From: Candidatus Absconditabacterales bacterium
GTDB lineage: Bacteria; Patescibacteriota; Gracilibacteria; Absconditabacterales; Absconditicoccaceae
NCBI GenBank assembly: GCA_023228925.1
Contig: JALOAF010000003.1
Location: 1 to 64,000, forward strand
Direction of reading: 5' to 3'
DNA length: 64,000 nucleotides
Shown: positions 10,488 through 20,838 of the stretch, one piece after another
Layout of the letters: each line of letters begins with the position of its first letter
Numbering within the stretch: the stretch's first letter is position 1
Position numbers and translations under genes: made by a program
Notes under the pieces: generated by a model
The model's input: the letters and a program-made list of their open reading frames with translations, nothing else
Told to the model about the DNA's origin: nothing
Databases searched by the model: none

Positions 10488-10805
10488 ATGAAAAGAAAAA
10501 AAGTTTATTTCAGCTCATTATCTTATTGGGTTATAGTCGTAGTATTAATTACAACTATTCAAGATATTGTATTCTTTCCAAATAATTATTTAATTGGAAT
10601 TGAACTTATGTTTGCTATAATGTTTTTTGATATAGTATTTATATCAATAGCTTGTGGCTTAATTAAAAAATTGAACAATATAAAAAAAAGCAAAATAGAA
10701 GACTCTCATGAAAGATTTTGGGACAGAAAAGTGGCATTGAGATATAGTATTTCTCTTTTAATACTTATCTCGCTTAAATCACTAAGTATATCTATTTTGA
10801 CATAA
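10488..10805 (+). CDS. Small three-TM membrane protein
   Basis: 105 aa from ATG (MKRKKVYFSSLSYWVIVVVL). Three hydrophobic spans (WVIVVVLITTI, LMFAIMFFDIVFISIACGLI, ISLLILISLKSLS) with basic loops. It contains no TGA. A longer TTG start at 10434 is possible but less likely than the ATG following a basic N-terminus. It follows the nuclease by 56 bases and is ended by a hairpin at 10813. No family recognised. Confidence 0.6.
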   Translation: MKRKKVYFSSLSYWVIVVVLITTIQDIVFFPNNYLIGIELMFAIMFFDIVFISIACGLIKKLNNIKKSKIEDSHERFWDRKVALRYSISLLILISLKSLSISILT

Positions 10806-10812
10806 TATTGTT

Positions 10813-10842
10813 AAATGCTTATTATAATAATAAGCATTTTTA
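10813..10842 (+). terminator. Terminator of the small membrane protein gene
   Basis: AATGCTTATTA pairs with TAATAAGCATT around a tiny loop and is followed by five T. Confidence 0.8.
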
Positions 10843-10896
10843 TTATATCACAAAAAAACATAAATGGTTAACAATATTAGATAAAATCTTGTTTTT

Positions 10897-10925
10897 TTTT
10901 GATTAAAAAACTTTTTGAGTATAAT
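10897..10925 (+). promoter_or_regulatory. Promoter of the structured RNA
   Basis: TATAAT at 10920-10925 preceded by CTTTTTGAG; a weak -35 (TTTTGA or TTGATT) lies 15-17 bases upstream. The same TTTTTGAGTATAAT string precedes the gene at 50963. Confidence 0.65.
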
Positions 10926-10930
10926 TAGAT

Positions 10931-11207
10931 TAACACAATGACTTATGCTTAGGCTCTATCACACAAAGGGCCTGTATCAGGTCCAAAAAAACCTAGCTAT
11001 TGGGTTATGGTGTTAGAGGTATTCCTCTTAAAAACTATCCAGATCTGTTACCAAACAAGGTCGGATAGAATCCCATAGAGAGCTTCGGACTCACTTAAAT
11101 TATCAATCTAAATTAATTGTTGAATTTATAATTTATTTAAATTGGTTATTTAAAACCAAACCGAAGCTCTCTATTAGAGCTATTGGTATGCCAATAGCTT
11201 TTTTTTA
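10931..11207 (+). ncRNA. Structured RNA of about 275 nt, family not identified
   Basis: No open frame fits here, but pairing is dense. AGGCTCTA (10951) can close on TAGAGCT (11175). GGGCCTG/CAGGTCC (10968-10984), AGAGG/CCTCT (11015-11028) and CTATCC/GGATAG (11035-11068) are hairpins inside a helix CTATTGGG/CCCATAG. A long arm opens with AGAGAGCTTCGG (11078) and closes with CCGAAGCTCTCT (11161). AGCTATTGG/CCAATAGCT plus T8 ends it. AGCTATTGG also occurs at 10994, so the terminator arm has a duplicate that could compete. Downstream genes run the other way, so this is a free RNA rather than a leader. It lacks the signatures of RNase P, tmRNA, SRP and 6S RNA that I know. Confidence 0.65.
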
Positions 11208-11219
11208 TTAAAAAAAATC

Positions 11220-12098
11220 TTATTTATGCATAATTTCTCTAGTTAAATGAAATTCATTATCAGCTAAATATTGGACGATATACCTATCATATGTATGGTC
11301 TGGATAAGCATCCACTAAAATAGTATTTTCATCTTGTCAAAAAATCCAAACACCTGTTCCTGCATCCCATGAGTTATAATTTTCAAAACTTCAATCACTT
11401 CTGAAAATAATATATTTGTTTTGCGAATTTTTTATATTTCAAAAAATTTCATATCATTCTACTTCCCCATCTTTTGAATCTAAAGTGTATCAAGATTTAT
11501 ACCAATTTTTATCACAAAAACTACAATCAAAAGTCCCACCAGTCCAATATATTATTCAAAAATATTTTTCAGCTTTCTGTAATGGAGTTTCTTGAGTATT
11601 ATAAACAAAGCTTTCATCTTCCCATTTTTTAAAAGCTAATTCAGAAAACATTTTTTTTACAGATGGGAAGTGCTCAGATCAAGATTCTGCTTCTTTATAA
11701 GAAACAAATGAAAAACCAAATTCTGTTTGTTTTATCTTTACAACAATTGGGAGTCATCCAAAACCACAAGAACTAGAAAGATTTCATCTTTTATCAATAT
11801 ATATTCATCATCCACTTACTATTAAATTATATATAATATCCTCATCAATTATAATCCTATCTAAAATAGCATAAGAAATAAATGTTTTTTCTTTTTCATA
11901 TCACCAATTACAAGAAAGTTTTTCATCTAAAATATCTTCAAGAAAATTTAGCTCATCATAACTTAATTCATCATAATTAGAGCTATTTTCAAAGAAAACA
12001 GGATCTGTATTTTGATAAAATTTAGTTCAAAAATTAGCGCTACATCATATTAATAACATAGAAGAAAAAAACATTATAAGCAAAAGCAATTTATTCAT
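11220..12098 (-). CDS. Lipoprotein of unknown function
   Basis: 292 aa. The signal peptide MNKLLLLIMFFSSMLLIGCS ends in a lipobox LLIGC whose glycine is TGA. The mature part has paired cysteines (SSSCGFG, CSFCDKN) and many aromatic residues, with no domain I recognise. It would be lipid-anchored outside the membrane after Lgt processing. Transcribed towards the RNA terminator at 11178-11207, so that bidirectional T-flanked hairpin may end both. Confidence 0.8.
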
Positions 12099-12191
12099 AA
12101 TATATGTTATATTAAATAAAAAGCATATTTTAGAAATCAAAACAAATCATTATAGGTTAATTTATATATAATAATCAATAGCTAATTTATA

Positions 12192-13877
12192 TTATAAATT
12201 AACAAAAGTTTTTAATCTTTTTTCTATTTTATCTTTACCCATAACTTTCATTACAGAAAATAGGTCTGGAGTTTTTGTAGATGCACAAAGTCAAAGTCTA
12301 ATAAGCATTGCTAAATCTCAAATTTTTCAGATATATCCTCATTCTTTAAACTCAGCATTGTTTCAAGCAAATCAATATTTTTTTCATATTTTTTTCAATT
12401 GTTCAAACCACTCCTCTACTGTAAGTTCCAAGTCCAAAACTCATAAATATTCATCTATAAAATTAGAAACTACTAAGACATCAAGCTTTATAATATTTTG
12501 AAAAAACTCATCTCAATTTTTTATTTTTATTTTTACAGAATCAATCATTTTTTCATATTCAGAATCAAAAAAGAAGCTTAATTGTGTATCAACATCTTTG
12601 AATGTTGTGAATCTTTTTGGATCTTTTGGAGTATGTCTTTCAATATCAAGAGCTGATCTTGTATAATTTATATCTTTTTTCATTAAATCTGCTAATTCTA
12701 TATTATATTTTTCTGCTCGCTCAATAGTTTCTTTTAACAACTGATCTGTAGAAATCCTAGATAAATAATCATTATTTACACTTTCCATTTTCGTTAAATC
12801 AAAAAGAGCTCCAGATTTATTCATATTTTCTAAAACAAAATCACGATCCAAAAAAGATTTATCAGGATTAGCTTTTTGCCATTCTTCAAATCCAGAATCC
12901 ATAATAGTATAAAGATAGTCCAGTATTCATTGAGTAGAATAAGCATTTTGGAAAAAATATTCTACATCAGCTTCTGGATCCTGTCTTTTAGAAAGTTTTC
13001 TTTTTTTATTAGTTTCTGAATCAATTTTCAAAATTTGAGCTAAATGACAATACTTGGGAGCTGGTAAACCAAACGCTTCAAAAAGCTGTAAATGCAATGG
13101 AACAGAAGTTAATCGCTCCTCCGCTCTAATAATATGAGAAACTCTCATTAGATAATCATCTACAATATGAGCCAAATGATAAGTTGGTAGACCATCAGAT
13201 TTAATCAAAACAATATCATTGTAATTATCTCACATATTTACCTTTCATCTCAAAATATCATCAAAAACTATTTTTTTCTGGGTATCTCCATGAGATCTAA
13301 ATCTTATAATAAAATTATTATTTTCTTTTATTTTATTAATTAATTCGCCAACTGTTTTGTTTCTATAAATAGAATAGTTTCCATAAATTCATGGCATTAT
13401 TTTTGATTTTTGTTGTTGATCTCTAATATTATCAATTTCTTCATTGGTCATCCAACAAGGATATGCTAATCATTTGGCAATCAGTTCTTTTACAAAAATA
13501 TGATATAATTTTTTCCTTTCAGATTGAGTATATGGTCCATAGTCTCAAACATTTTCTCAATCATTTCCAATATTTCATTCATCAATAGTAATTCAAAAAG
13601 TTTTCATAGAATTTAATAAAGATTCCACCGCTCAATCTATTTTTCTTTTTTGATCAGTATCTTCTATTCTCAAAATAAAAGTTCAGTTATTTTGCTTTAC
13701 AAATCTCCACGCTACCAAAGCTGCAAACACTCCTCAAATATGTAAAAATCCAGTAGGACTAGGTGCAAAACGAGAACAAACAGAATTTTGTCTTGCTGGA
13801 TATTTTTTTTCTAAATCTAAAATTGTTTCATCTAGTTCAGGGAATATTAAATCTGCTAAATCTTTCCAATCAGCCAT
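12192..13877 (-). CDS. gltX: Glutamyl-tRNA synthetase
   Basis: 561 aa, somewhat longer than the usual 470. The HIGH signature reads [20 protein letters not shown] and the KMSKS counterpart is [14 protein letters not shown]. The Rossmann fold with [21 protein letters not shown] is intact. It charges tRNA-Glu (and possibly tRNA-Gln, then needing GatCAB). Glycines in HIGG and in SKGLAYPC-type loops are TGA. The extra length is in the helical C-terminal region. Confidence 0.95.
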
Positions 13878-13974
13878 ATTTTACAATATACTAAAAAAAT
13901 AAAGAAAAATAATTATTCAGTACAATAAATAACTTTATAGGTTATAATTTCAATAATAAATGCTTATTTTTCAA

Positions 13975-14553
13975 TTATTGTTCTTTTCTGTTTCTAACAG
14001 AATAGTAAAGTATGATGTGAATAATCAATAATATAGCAATAACTCAAACACGGTAAATTGATTTATACATAATACCTTTTTGGTTTATTTCAGTATACTT
14101 CTGTTGAAGCTCTCTTTGTTCAACACGACAAGCTTCAATTTCTTCTTCTGTTAAATTAGAGCTTCATCATTGATAATCATAATTCCCATGTTTTTGATTA
14201 CATCCATACAAATCCACATAAAACACTTGTTCCAAATTTATTTTTTCATATTGCAAAGATTGCTTCGTATCCAAGAAATCATCTCAAACTTTTGCAAGTA
14301 CAATAATAATAAAAAAACTTAATACCCAAATCATGGTTTTAGAGTATAAAACAATAAGTTTAGGTTTTTTTTGATCTTTTAAGTAAAAGTTTTGATAAAT
14401 TAAAAATAAAATCAAAAATAACAATACTGGAACAACAAAGAAAAAAGCCATTTGCAAGAAATTAAATCCTGTTTCATATCCCATAATATCTTTTATTATA
14501 AAATAAAATAAAATAAAATAAAATAATAATAACATAATCAATAAAGAAAACAT
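13975..14553 (-). CDS. Three-TM membrane protein of unknown function
   Basis: 192 aa from ATG 14553 (MFSLLIMLLLFYFILFYFII); a TTG at 14580 would add nine residues. Two hydrophobic spans at the start, a third near residue 75 (KTMIWVLSFFIIIVLAKV), then a hydrophilic domain with two cysteines (YGCNQKHG, EACRVEQ) and a final span (VGVIAILLIIHIILYYSV). The soluble part may face outside and form a disulfide. A run of ATTTT repeats encodes the FYFI stretch and could be length-variable. No family recognised. Divergent from nusA. Confidence 0.65.
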
Positions 14554-14616
14554 TACAAGTAAAATTTCAAGAAAAAACAACTTGCAAATATATAAAAAAT
14601 CAATAACAATTAATTA

Positions 14617-14636
14617 TGAGAATGTAATATTCTCAT
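14617..14636 (+). promoter_or_regulatory. Hairpin in the nusA leader
   Basis: GAGAATGTAATATTCTC forms a 6-bp stem 24 bases before the nusA ATG. NusA autoregulates in many bacteria; a role for this hairpin is only a guess. Confidence 0.3.
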
Positions 14637-14659
14637 TTTATTTTTTACTAAAATTTCAC

Positions 14660-15694
14660 ATGAGATTAGACGGTAAAAGTATCCAAACAGCAATTAGTCA
14701 GCTTGTAGACGATTACAAATTTGACGCCTTCCAAATTTTTGAAATTGTAAAAATGGGTATAAGATCAGGATTTAGAAAGGATTTTCCTGAACACAAAAAA
14801 GCAAATATTGCTGTAAGTATAGACAACGAATGAAATGTAAACATTTATAAACAATTGTTAGTAAAAAAAGAAGAAGAAATAGAAGACCAAGATACTGAAA
14901 TTTGATTAAAAGCTGCTAAAGAAATTAGAAAAGACATCAAAGAATGAGAGGAACTTTTGATAAATGTTACGCCTGAAAGTATGGAGTTATCTAGAATAGC
15001 CTCTCAAGCAGCAGCCCAAACAATCAAGCAACAATTAAAAAATGTAGAAAGAGAAAAGTTCTTTGAAAAATTCCAAAACAAAGAAGGAGAACTATTAAAA
15101 GCGAGAGTGATTAGAGTACATGCAGATAGTGTTATATTGGACATAGAATGAGCAACTGTGGTTCTATTACCTGATGGACAAATCCCAAATAGAATGTACG
15201 AACCTGGTGAAGAAGTGTTTGTTCTATTAAAACAAATCTCAAAAGACTCTTGAGGTATTATGTTAAATATTACTCAATCATCTCCAGATTATATAGAAGC
15301 AATATTAAAAAAAATCGTACCAGAGTTGGAAGAATGATTGGTAATTATAGAAAAAATGGCAAGAGTTCCATGAAGAAAAACAAAAATTATGGTTAGTTCA
15401 ACAGACGAAAAAATAGACCCCGTATGAGTTATGGTTGGACACAAATGAGATAGAATCAATACTGTATTATCGTTGTTAGATTGAGAAAAAATAGATTATG
15501 TAGAAAAAATAGAAGACCCTATTAGACTAATCACTGCATGCTTAAAACCAGCTCAAATAGACAATATTGAAATAAAAGATAAAAAGGCTTATGTCACATT
15601 AGATGAATCTCAAAAAGCATTAGCAATTTGAAAATGAGCATCAAACATAAGACTTGCTAGTCAAATTACTTGATACACAATAGAATTAAAATAA
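14660..15694 (+). CDS. nusA: Transcription termination/antitermination factor NusA
   Basis: 344 aa. N-terminal domain residues 1-120, an S1 domain around ELLKARVIRVHADSVILDIE, then two KH domains with VPGRKTKIMVSS and the signature DPVGVMVGHKGDRINTVLSL. The end, QKALAIGKGASNIRLASQI, is the second KH GxxG loop (GKGA). The acidic-repeat tail of E. coli NusA is absent, as in most bacteria. Glycines of all KH loops are TGA. It binds RNA polymerase and nascent RNA and sets pausing and termination. The next element is a strong terminator. Confidence 0.95.
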
Positions 15695-15706
15695 TCAAAA
15701 TCCAAA

Positions 15707-15755
15707 AAACTTTCTTCACATTTCTTTAGATAGAAAACAAAAGAAAGTTTTTTTT
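15707..15755 (+). terminator. Terminator of nusA
   Basis: AAACTTTCTT pairs with AAGAAAGTTT across a 24-base loop, followed by eight T. Confidence 0.75.
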
Positions 15756-15764
15756 AATTATCTT

Positions 15765-16140
15765 ATCATTCTGAGTGTTATTTTTGCAAAGAATTCATTT
15801 GCAGTATCATGGTCATTCTGAGCAAACGCGAAGAATCCATTGCACACAAGCTGTCATTTCGCTTGCCTCGAAAAGACTTCGATGGATTGCTCTATCTTGC
15901 GAGAAATCTTTACTACTGTCATTTCGAGTGTCATAACTTGCGAGAAATCTTTCTTTAATTCCTTTTAGATCTCTCACAACAATATTCACTCGAGATGACA
16001 TAAGAGTATTGTCATTTTGAGCGAACAGCCCGTCATTCTGAGCGTAGCGAAGAATCCATTGGCAAACTCATTGTTATTTTGAACAACACATTATCAGTTA
16101 ATGGATATTATGACTAAGCAATGTCATTTCACTTGCCTCG
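15765..16140. repeat. Cluster of degenerate CATTCTGAGCGAAGCGAAGAATCC-type repeats
   Basis: This 480-base gene-free stretch between nusA and the phosphodiester glycosidase holds at least five units in both orientations of the dispersed element seen in many environmental bacteria: CATTCTGAGCAAACGCGAAG (15814), CATTTCGCTTGCCTCG, CATTTCGAGTGTCATAAC, CATTTTGAGCGAAC (16011) and CATTCTGAGCGTAGCGAAGA (16033). Its GC content is higher than its surroundings. Related fragments occur at 38382, 53871 and 58959. No coding frame is credible. Confidence 0.75.
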
Positions 16141-16174
16141 TATAAATACATTTAGTCTTTCATTGTATTATAAA

Positions 16175-17221
16175 CTAAAGCGTATCTATTGTATAAAGTC
16201 TTATCAACAACTCATGAAAAATTGATCTTCTTTGAATGTCGTCCTTAAATTTTTCCATTCATTTTCCTTCACGAATTATTTTAATTGCTGTTTGTCTAAA
16301 AGAATTTCATTCTTGCTTAATTAACCTATCTATTACTGACTTAAAAATATTAACAATTCATAAATCTTTCGAAGTCAGTTCATATATTTCTTTTGGAACA
16401 TATTTTTCTTTTTGAGTTGGAATATGGTTTGTCAATTTAATATATTGTTCTTTATCAACCACTACAAAAGCATCCATAATTTGTCTTCTAGAAGATCTAG
16501 CAAGCACATTTTTATCATAAACCATCGCTTCACTAGCACCTGCATCCAAAGCCAAAGCATTGTAACATTCAAAATTATTTTTTACATAAGTAGCTAATTG
16601 TGGAATGCTTACAGCTCCAACTACTCACATATAAATAGTAGAATTATCTTTTGTACTACAAATAAAATTTCTATTGGCTGCTCCATACATTTTAGAGTCA
16701 AAGTGCATTTCATTGGCTCCTACTACATCTTCTCAATTTACCAACAAAACCGTAAAGTTTGCTAGCCCAAAATATAAATCATCCAATCATTTACCATTAT
16801 TTAATGTCAACAAACCAATTTTTTCATTTAATTTGTTTTGTACAAATAAAGGCTCTCAATTTTTATTAAATCCAAAAATCATTCTAGATTCAGTATTTGG
16901 CCAAAACATACTATAATCTTTTCCATTTCACAAATATACTCTTTCAAAAGTAGAGTGAGTTATTTTACCACAAGCTGTGTAATCAGCAGGACAAAAAAAT
17001 GTACCATTTATTCCAGAGTCTCATCAAACTTTTTTAACAAGATTTTCTAAAGTATCTCCTCATTTATCTGCTAAAGATGTAACAACATAGTGTTCTCAAT
17101 CTAAAATAACTTTGATAACTCTAATTGGTTTTCCTCCTCTATTTTCTAATAAAAGTTCTTTATAAGCAAAAACATTTCAAATAAAAAACAAGGTCATAAA
17201 AGCTAAAATTAGTTTTTTCAT
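16175..17221 (-). CDS. Exported phosphodiester glycosidase (NAGPA-domain) family protein
   Basis: 348 aa with an N-terminal signal segment (MKKLILAFMTLFFIGNVFAY). The NAGPA-like domain shows DSGINGTFFCPADY (residues 90-105) and, near residue 235, ALALDAGASEAMVYD, the family's D-G/A-G-x-S-x-x-M pattern. Members cleave N-acetylglucosamine phosphodiesters or teichoic-acid-like polymers and work outside the membrane. Six cysteines suggest disulfides. A C-terminal helical extension of about 80 residues is not part of the domain. It follows dtd by 74 bases. Confidence 0.75.
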
Positions 17222-17295
17222 AATTTATTTTAAAACAAATAAATACAACAAATAATTTACAACAAACATTTTACATCTTCTCGTCTTTCTTTTGA

Positions 17296-17766
17296 TTATA
17301 TTTCTATAACATAATTTACAGGACCATCATTTACACTCTCTACTTCCATCATTCCGCCAAATTCTCAAGTTTTTACAATAAAGTTTTCTTTCAATTTATC
17401 AACAAAATAGTTGTAAATTTTTTCAGCTTTTCCATATTCTCAACTGGCCGAAAAATCCATTTTTGTTCATTTTTTATTATCAGCATAAAGTGTAAAATTT
17501 GATATTACTAATATTTCTCAATTTAAATCAACTAATGTAGCATCCAATCTTCAATCTTCACTTTTAAGCCATCTCATTCTAAAAAATTTTTCAACAAACT
17601 TATTTATTTTATGTGTAGCATTTTCAAAGTCTAAATTGGTGGTTTTTTTTGAAACTCAAAAATATATTAAAACTCAATTATTTATTTTTTCTTCTTTTTG
17701 GATATCTCAATAATCATCCAAAACTTTAACTGACGCACTACTTACATTTTGTATTATCAATTTCAT
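17296..17766 (-). CDS. dtd: D-aminoacyl-tRNA deacylase
   Basis: 156 aa, normal size. The active-site strand reads VISNFTLYAD (family SQFTLYA) and the second signature is NDGPVNYVIEI (family NGPVT). The start MKLIIQNVSSASVKV fits the family's first strand. Dtd removes D-amino acids, and glycine from tRNA-Ala, using an invariant Gly-cis-Pro; the Gly-Pro is present. With UGA read as Gly by an extra tRNA-Gly, a Gly-acting proofreader is of interest. Same strand as mutL and the glycosidase. Confidence 0.93.
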
Positions 17767-17884
17767 TTTTTATAGTAAATTTTAAATCACTTTATATACT
17801 CTAAAATCCTTTAAAGATTTTTTGCAAGAATAAGATTTCAAAATAATATCATGCAATGAATTTATAACTTTACAAATTTATTTT

Positions 17885-19660
17885 TTAACTTCTATCAAAC
17901 ATTTTGTCTACATTAGTTTTTTCTATTTTAACAAAAAATGGTCTACCATGCTGACAAACAAACATTCCATCAATAGTTTCAAATCATTCTTTTACTAAAT
18001 TAGCCATTTGGTCATAAGACAACTTATGTCAGGCCTTAATAGATATTTTACAAGCTTTAGTAGCAAAAACTCAATCCAAAACATGATCAAAACTTATTTT
18101 TTCTAGATATAATATGTGATTAAACAAGGTTTCTAAATCAACAGGATAAGTAATAAATATATGAGGAACAGCATAAACAACCATCACATTTTCTGATAAC
18201 AAAGAACAATCAAATCACAGTTCATTGAGTTGAGCTATTTTTTCTTGTAAATCGGGAATATCTGTAACATTAAATTTAACTGGCTGTAATAGTAATTCTT
18301 TTTTTAAATTTGTAGTTTTTTTCATATTTTCAAATGCTATTCTCTCAGCCAAAGCATGTTGATCTATATAATAAATAGCATCATTTGATTGTAAAACAAT
18401 ATAACTATTCCATAATTGTCACACTATTTGATAATCTCAAATACTTGAATTAGAGTATATTTTAGCTTCTTCTACAAAATCAAAGCTTTGATTATTTGAT
18501 AATGTAAAATCTTTTGCTCTTTGGTTTTGAAATCAAAAAACATTTCTTTCTTCTTTATTATTGAAATCTTTACTACCCAAAAAAACATTTTGTCATGAGG
18601 GTTTGTTGAAAGAATTTTGATTATATTTAAAATTTGTTGATCAAGAAAACTCATGAACAAAATTTGCTATTTTGTTTTCAGATAGACACTTATAGACAGA
18701 GTTATAGACAATTTGATAAATTTTTTGAGAATCAATAAATTTTACCTGCAATTTGGAAGGATGGACATTCACATCTATCAATTCTGATTTCATATCCAAC
18801 ATTATTACTACTAAAGGATATTCTCAAGGAGCAATTTGCCTATTGTAAGCATCCATTATTGCTTTATAAATTATTTTATCCTGTATAGGTCTAGAATTTA
18901 CATATATTTTAATATTTTCTGAAGAACCAAAACGAAGTGTAGGATCAGAAACTAGTCATCTTATTTTTAAATCATCGTCAGTATAATCAAGTGTTTTTAA
19001 ATTATTTTTCCAATCTTTTTTATATATACTCTCTACTCTATCTATCAAATTATTGTTAGCTTTTAAATCAAATATAGGCTTATCGTTTTTTTTAAAAGTA
19101 AATTCTTTGTCATAATGCCACAATGCTATATCAACAAAATAATTGTAACAATAATAAAATTCTGTTTGTGTAGATTTTAAAAATTTTAATCTAGCTGGAA
19201 CGTTATAAAACAGATCTTCAACACTAATAATTGTCCCATTTTTAAATGGAACTGGAACATGGTTTAAAATTTGTTCTGTTCATCTTTTAGTTAATTTAGT
19301 CCCTATTTCACTATAAGCTGTTTTGGACAAAACGGTAATTTTAGAGACTTCAGCTATACTAGCTAATGCTTCTCATCTAAATCAATAACTAGAAATAGAT
19401 AATAAATCTTCATCTGTTTTTATTTTTGAAGTAGCATATCTTTCCAACAATAAATCCATATCAGAAAGTTGTATTCAATCTCAATTATCTTGTACACTTA
19501 TTAAGTTTTTTCATCCATCTACAATATTTATTTCAAGTTTTGTTGCTCAAGCATCAATACTATTTTCTACAAGTTCTTTTAAAACATTGGACGGTCTATT
19601 TACCACTTCTCATGCTTTAAGTCTATTTATGACATAATCTGCCAATTTATTTATAGCCAT
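17885..19660 (-). CDS. mutL: DNA mismatch repair protein MutL
   Basis: 591 aa, full length. The GHKL ATPase has motif [19 protein letters not shown], motif II DNGDGI and motif [17 protein letters not shown], each with TGA glycines. The C-terminal endonuclease domain has [12 protein letters not shown], matching DQHAx2Ex4E, and CQHGRPFF, matching the C-P-H-G-R-P metal site. So it is predicted to be the nicking type of MutL used where MutH is absent. MutS is not in the window. Confidence 0.95.
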
Positions 19661-19808
19661 TTCTCAAAGTCAATTCTTATATAAAAACAATTATAACTCT
19701 CTTCTATTTTTTTTACTTGAATTTTCAACCAAGAATTATAATAATTACAAACAGTAATACAATTATTATATAATATAAGATATTAATATACCATAACAAC
19801 AATATTTA

Positions 19809-20210
19809 ATGCAAAAAGAAAAATTTATAAAAACAATAACAAAACATGGGAATAAAATAAAAATTTTTTGAACAATTTTTGCAATATTAGCTATGATAGT
19901 TGCTGCTAGAACTTATATAAACTATAATACAATAACAGAAGCAATAGATAAGGTAAAACATGACATTCATTCAGTAGAAGATGAAATTGCATATTCAAAC
20001 AATTTTTTGAAATATTATTTAGATTCAGAATATTCAGAATATTTTTTAGCCCATAAAAACAATGCATTATTTGATTGAGAGTTTATTATTAAATTTCAAG
20101 CTCCTTCTGAAAAAGAAACAAATCAAAAAAACAATGAAAATAAAAACATAATTCAAAGTCCCCAAGAATCCCGACAACATTTTATAAAATCTAAAATAGA
20201 CAAAAAATAA
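19809..20210 (+). CDS. FtsB/DivIC-like septum protein
   Basis: 133 aa. A basic cytoplasmic start, one membrane helix (IFGTIFAILAMIVAARTYI, residues 20-38), then a coiled coil (ITEAIDKVKHDIHSVEDEIA) running into YSNNFLKYYLDSEYSEYFLA. Topology and size match FtsB/DivIC, which link early and late divisome proteins. The C-terminal tail is hydrophilic and not conserved. It precedes the FKBP gene by 39 bases. Similarity is structural rather than by a strong motif. Confidence 0.6.
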
Positions 20211-20249
20211 TTTATTAAAACATTTTTTAACCTTTAAATAAAACTTAAA

Positions 20250-20735
20250 ATGAAAAAACTATTGGCCTTAATTTTAGTTTTAATATCAACGAGTTTAATT
20301 CTAAGTGCTTGTTGAAAAAAATTAGAAATTACTAATTGAGACAAAGTCACTCTAGTTTACAGCTCTTTTTCAAAAGATAACACAACAATTGAAAAAGATA
20401 AAAAAGTAATTTTAACTGTATGACTAGAACAAAGTTTCCCTGCTTTTGAATTTGAATTATTGTGAATGAAAAAATGAGAAACAAAAAAATTTAAATCAAC
20501 AAACGAAAATGGATATGCTATAAAATATGACAACAGTAAAGTTCAATGAATAGATCCTGAGATATTTCACAGTATAAAGGTTGAACCAAAAGTATGAGAA
20601 ATTATATCATTATGAAAAATGAATTGAGTAGTTGTACAAGTCTCTACAGGTAATGTAATTATAGATTTCAACCCAAACTATACTCGTGAAGAAGTATCTT
20701 TTAAAATAAAGGTTTTAGAAGTAGAAAGAAAATAA
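20250..20735 (+). CDS. Lipoprotein FKBP-type peptidyl-prolyl isomerase (SlyD-like)
   Basis: 161 aa. Signal peptide with lipobox LILSACG. The FKBP core has GDKVTLVYSSFSKD, the FPAFEFELLGMKKGETKKF stretch and a C-terminal strand VIIDFNPNYTREEVSFKI that mirrors SlyD's V-x-I-D-F-N-H-P-L-A-G. The inserted flap between them is present. It would catalyse proline cis-trans change or act as a chaperone on the outer face of the membrane. TGA supplies the glycines in LLGMKKGE. Confidence 0.82.
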
Positions 20736-20838
20736 TAAAAAAATATAATAATACTTATTATGTATGACCTAAATAATTGTGTTATTATATAAATGATAAC
20801 AATAACTATAAAATATATTATTCTACAAAAATATATAA

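Noticed and set aside
10931-11207. RNase P RNA, tmRNA, 6S RNA or SRP RNA
   Set aside because: The core sequences of each that I know (e.g. GAGGAAAGTC of RNase P, the TTCGA..ACCA end of tmRNA, GGAAGGAAGCA of SRP RNA) are missing.
15765-16140. CRISPR array
   Set aside because: Units are degenerate, in both directions and unevenly spaced; no cas gene in the window.
20736-20838. Missing C-terminal part of UvrB in another frame
   Set aside because: The 103 bases hold no helicase motif in any frame.
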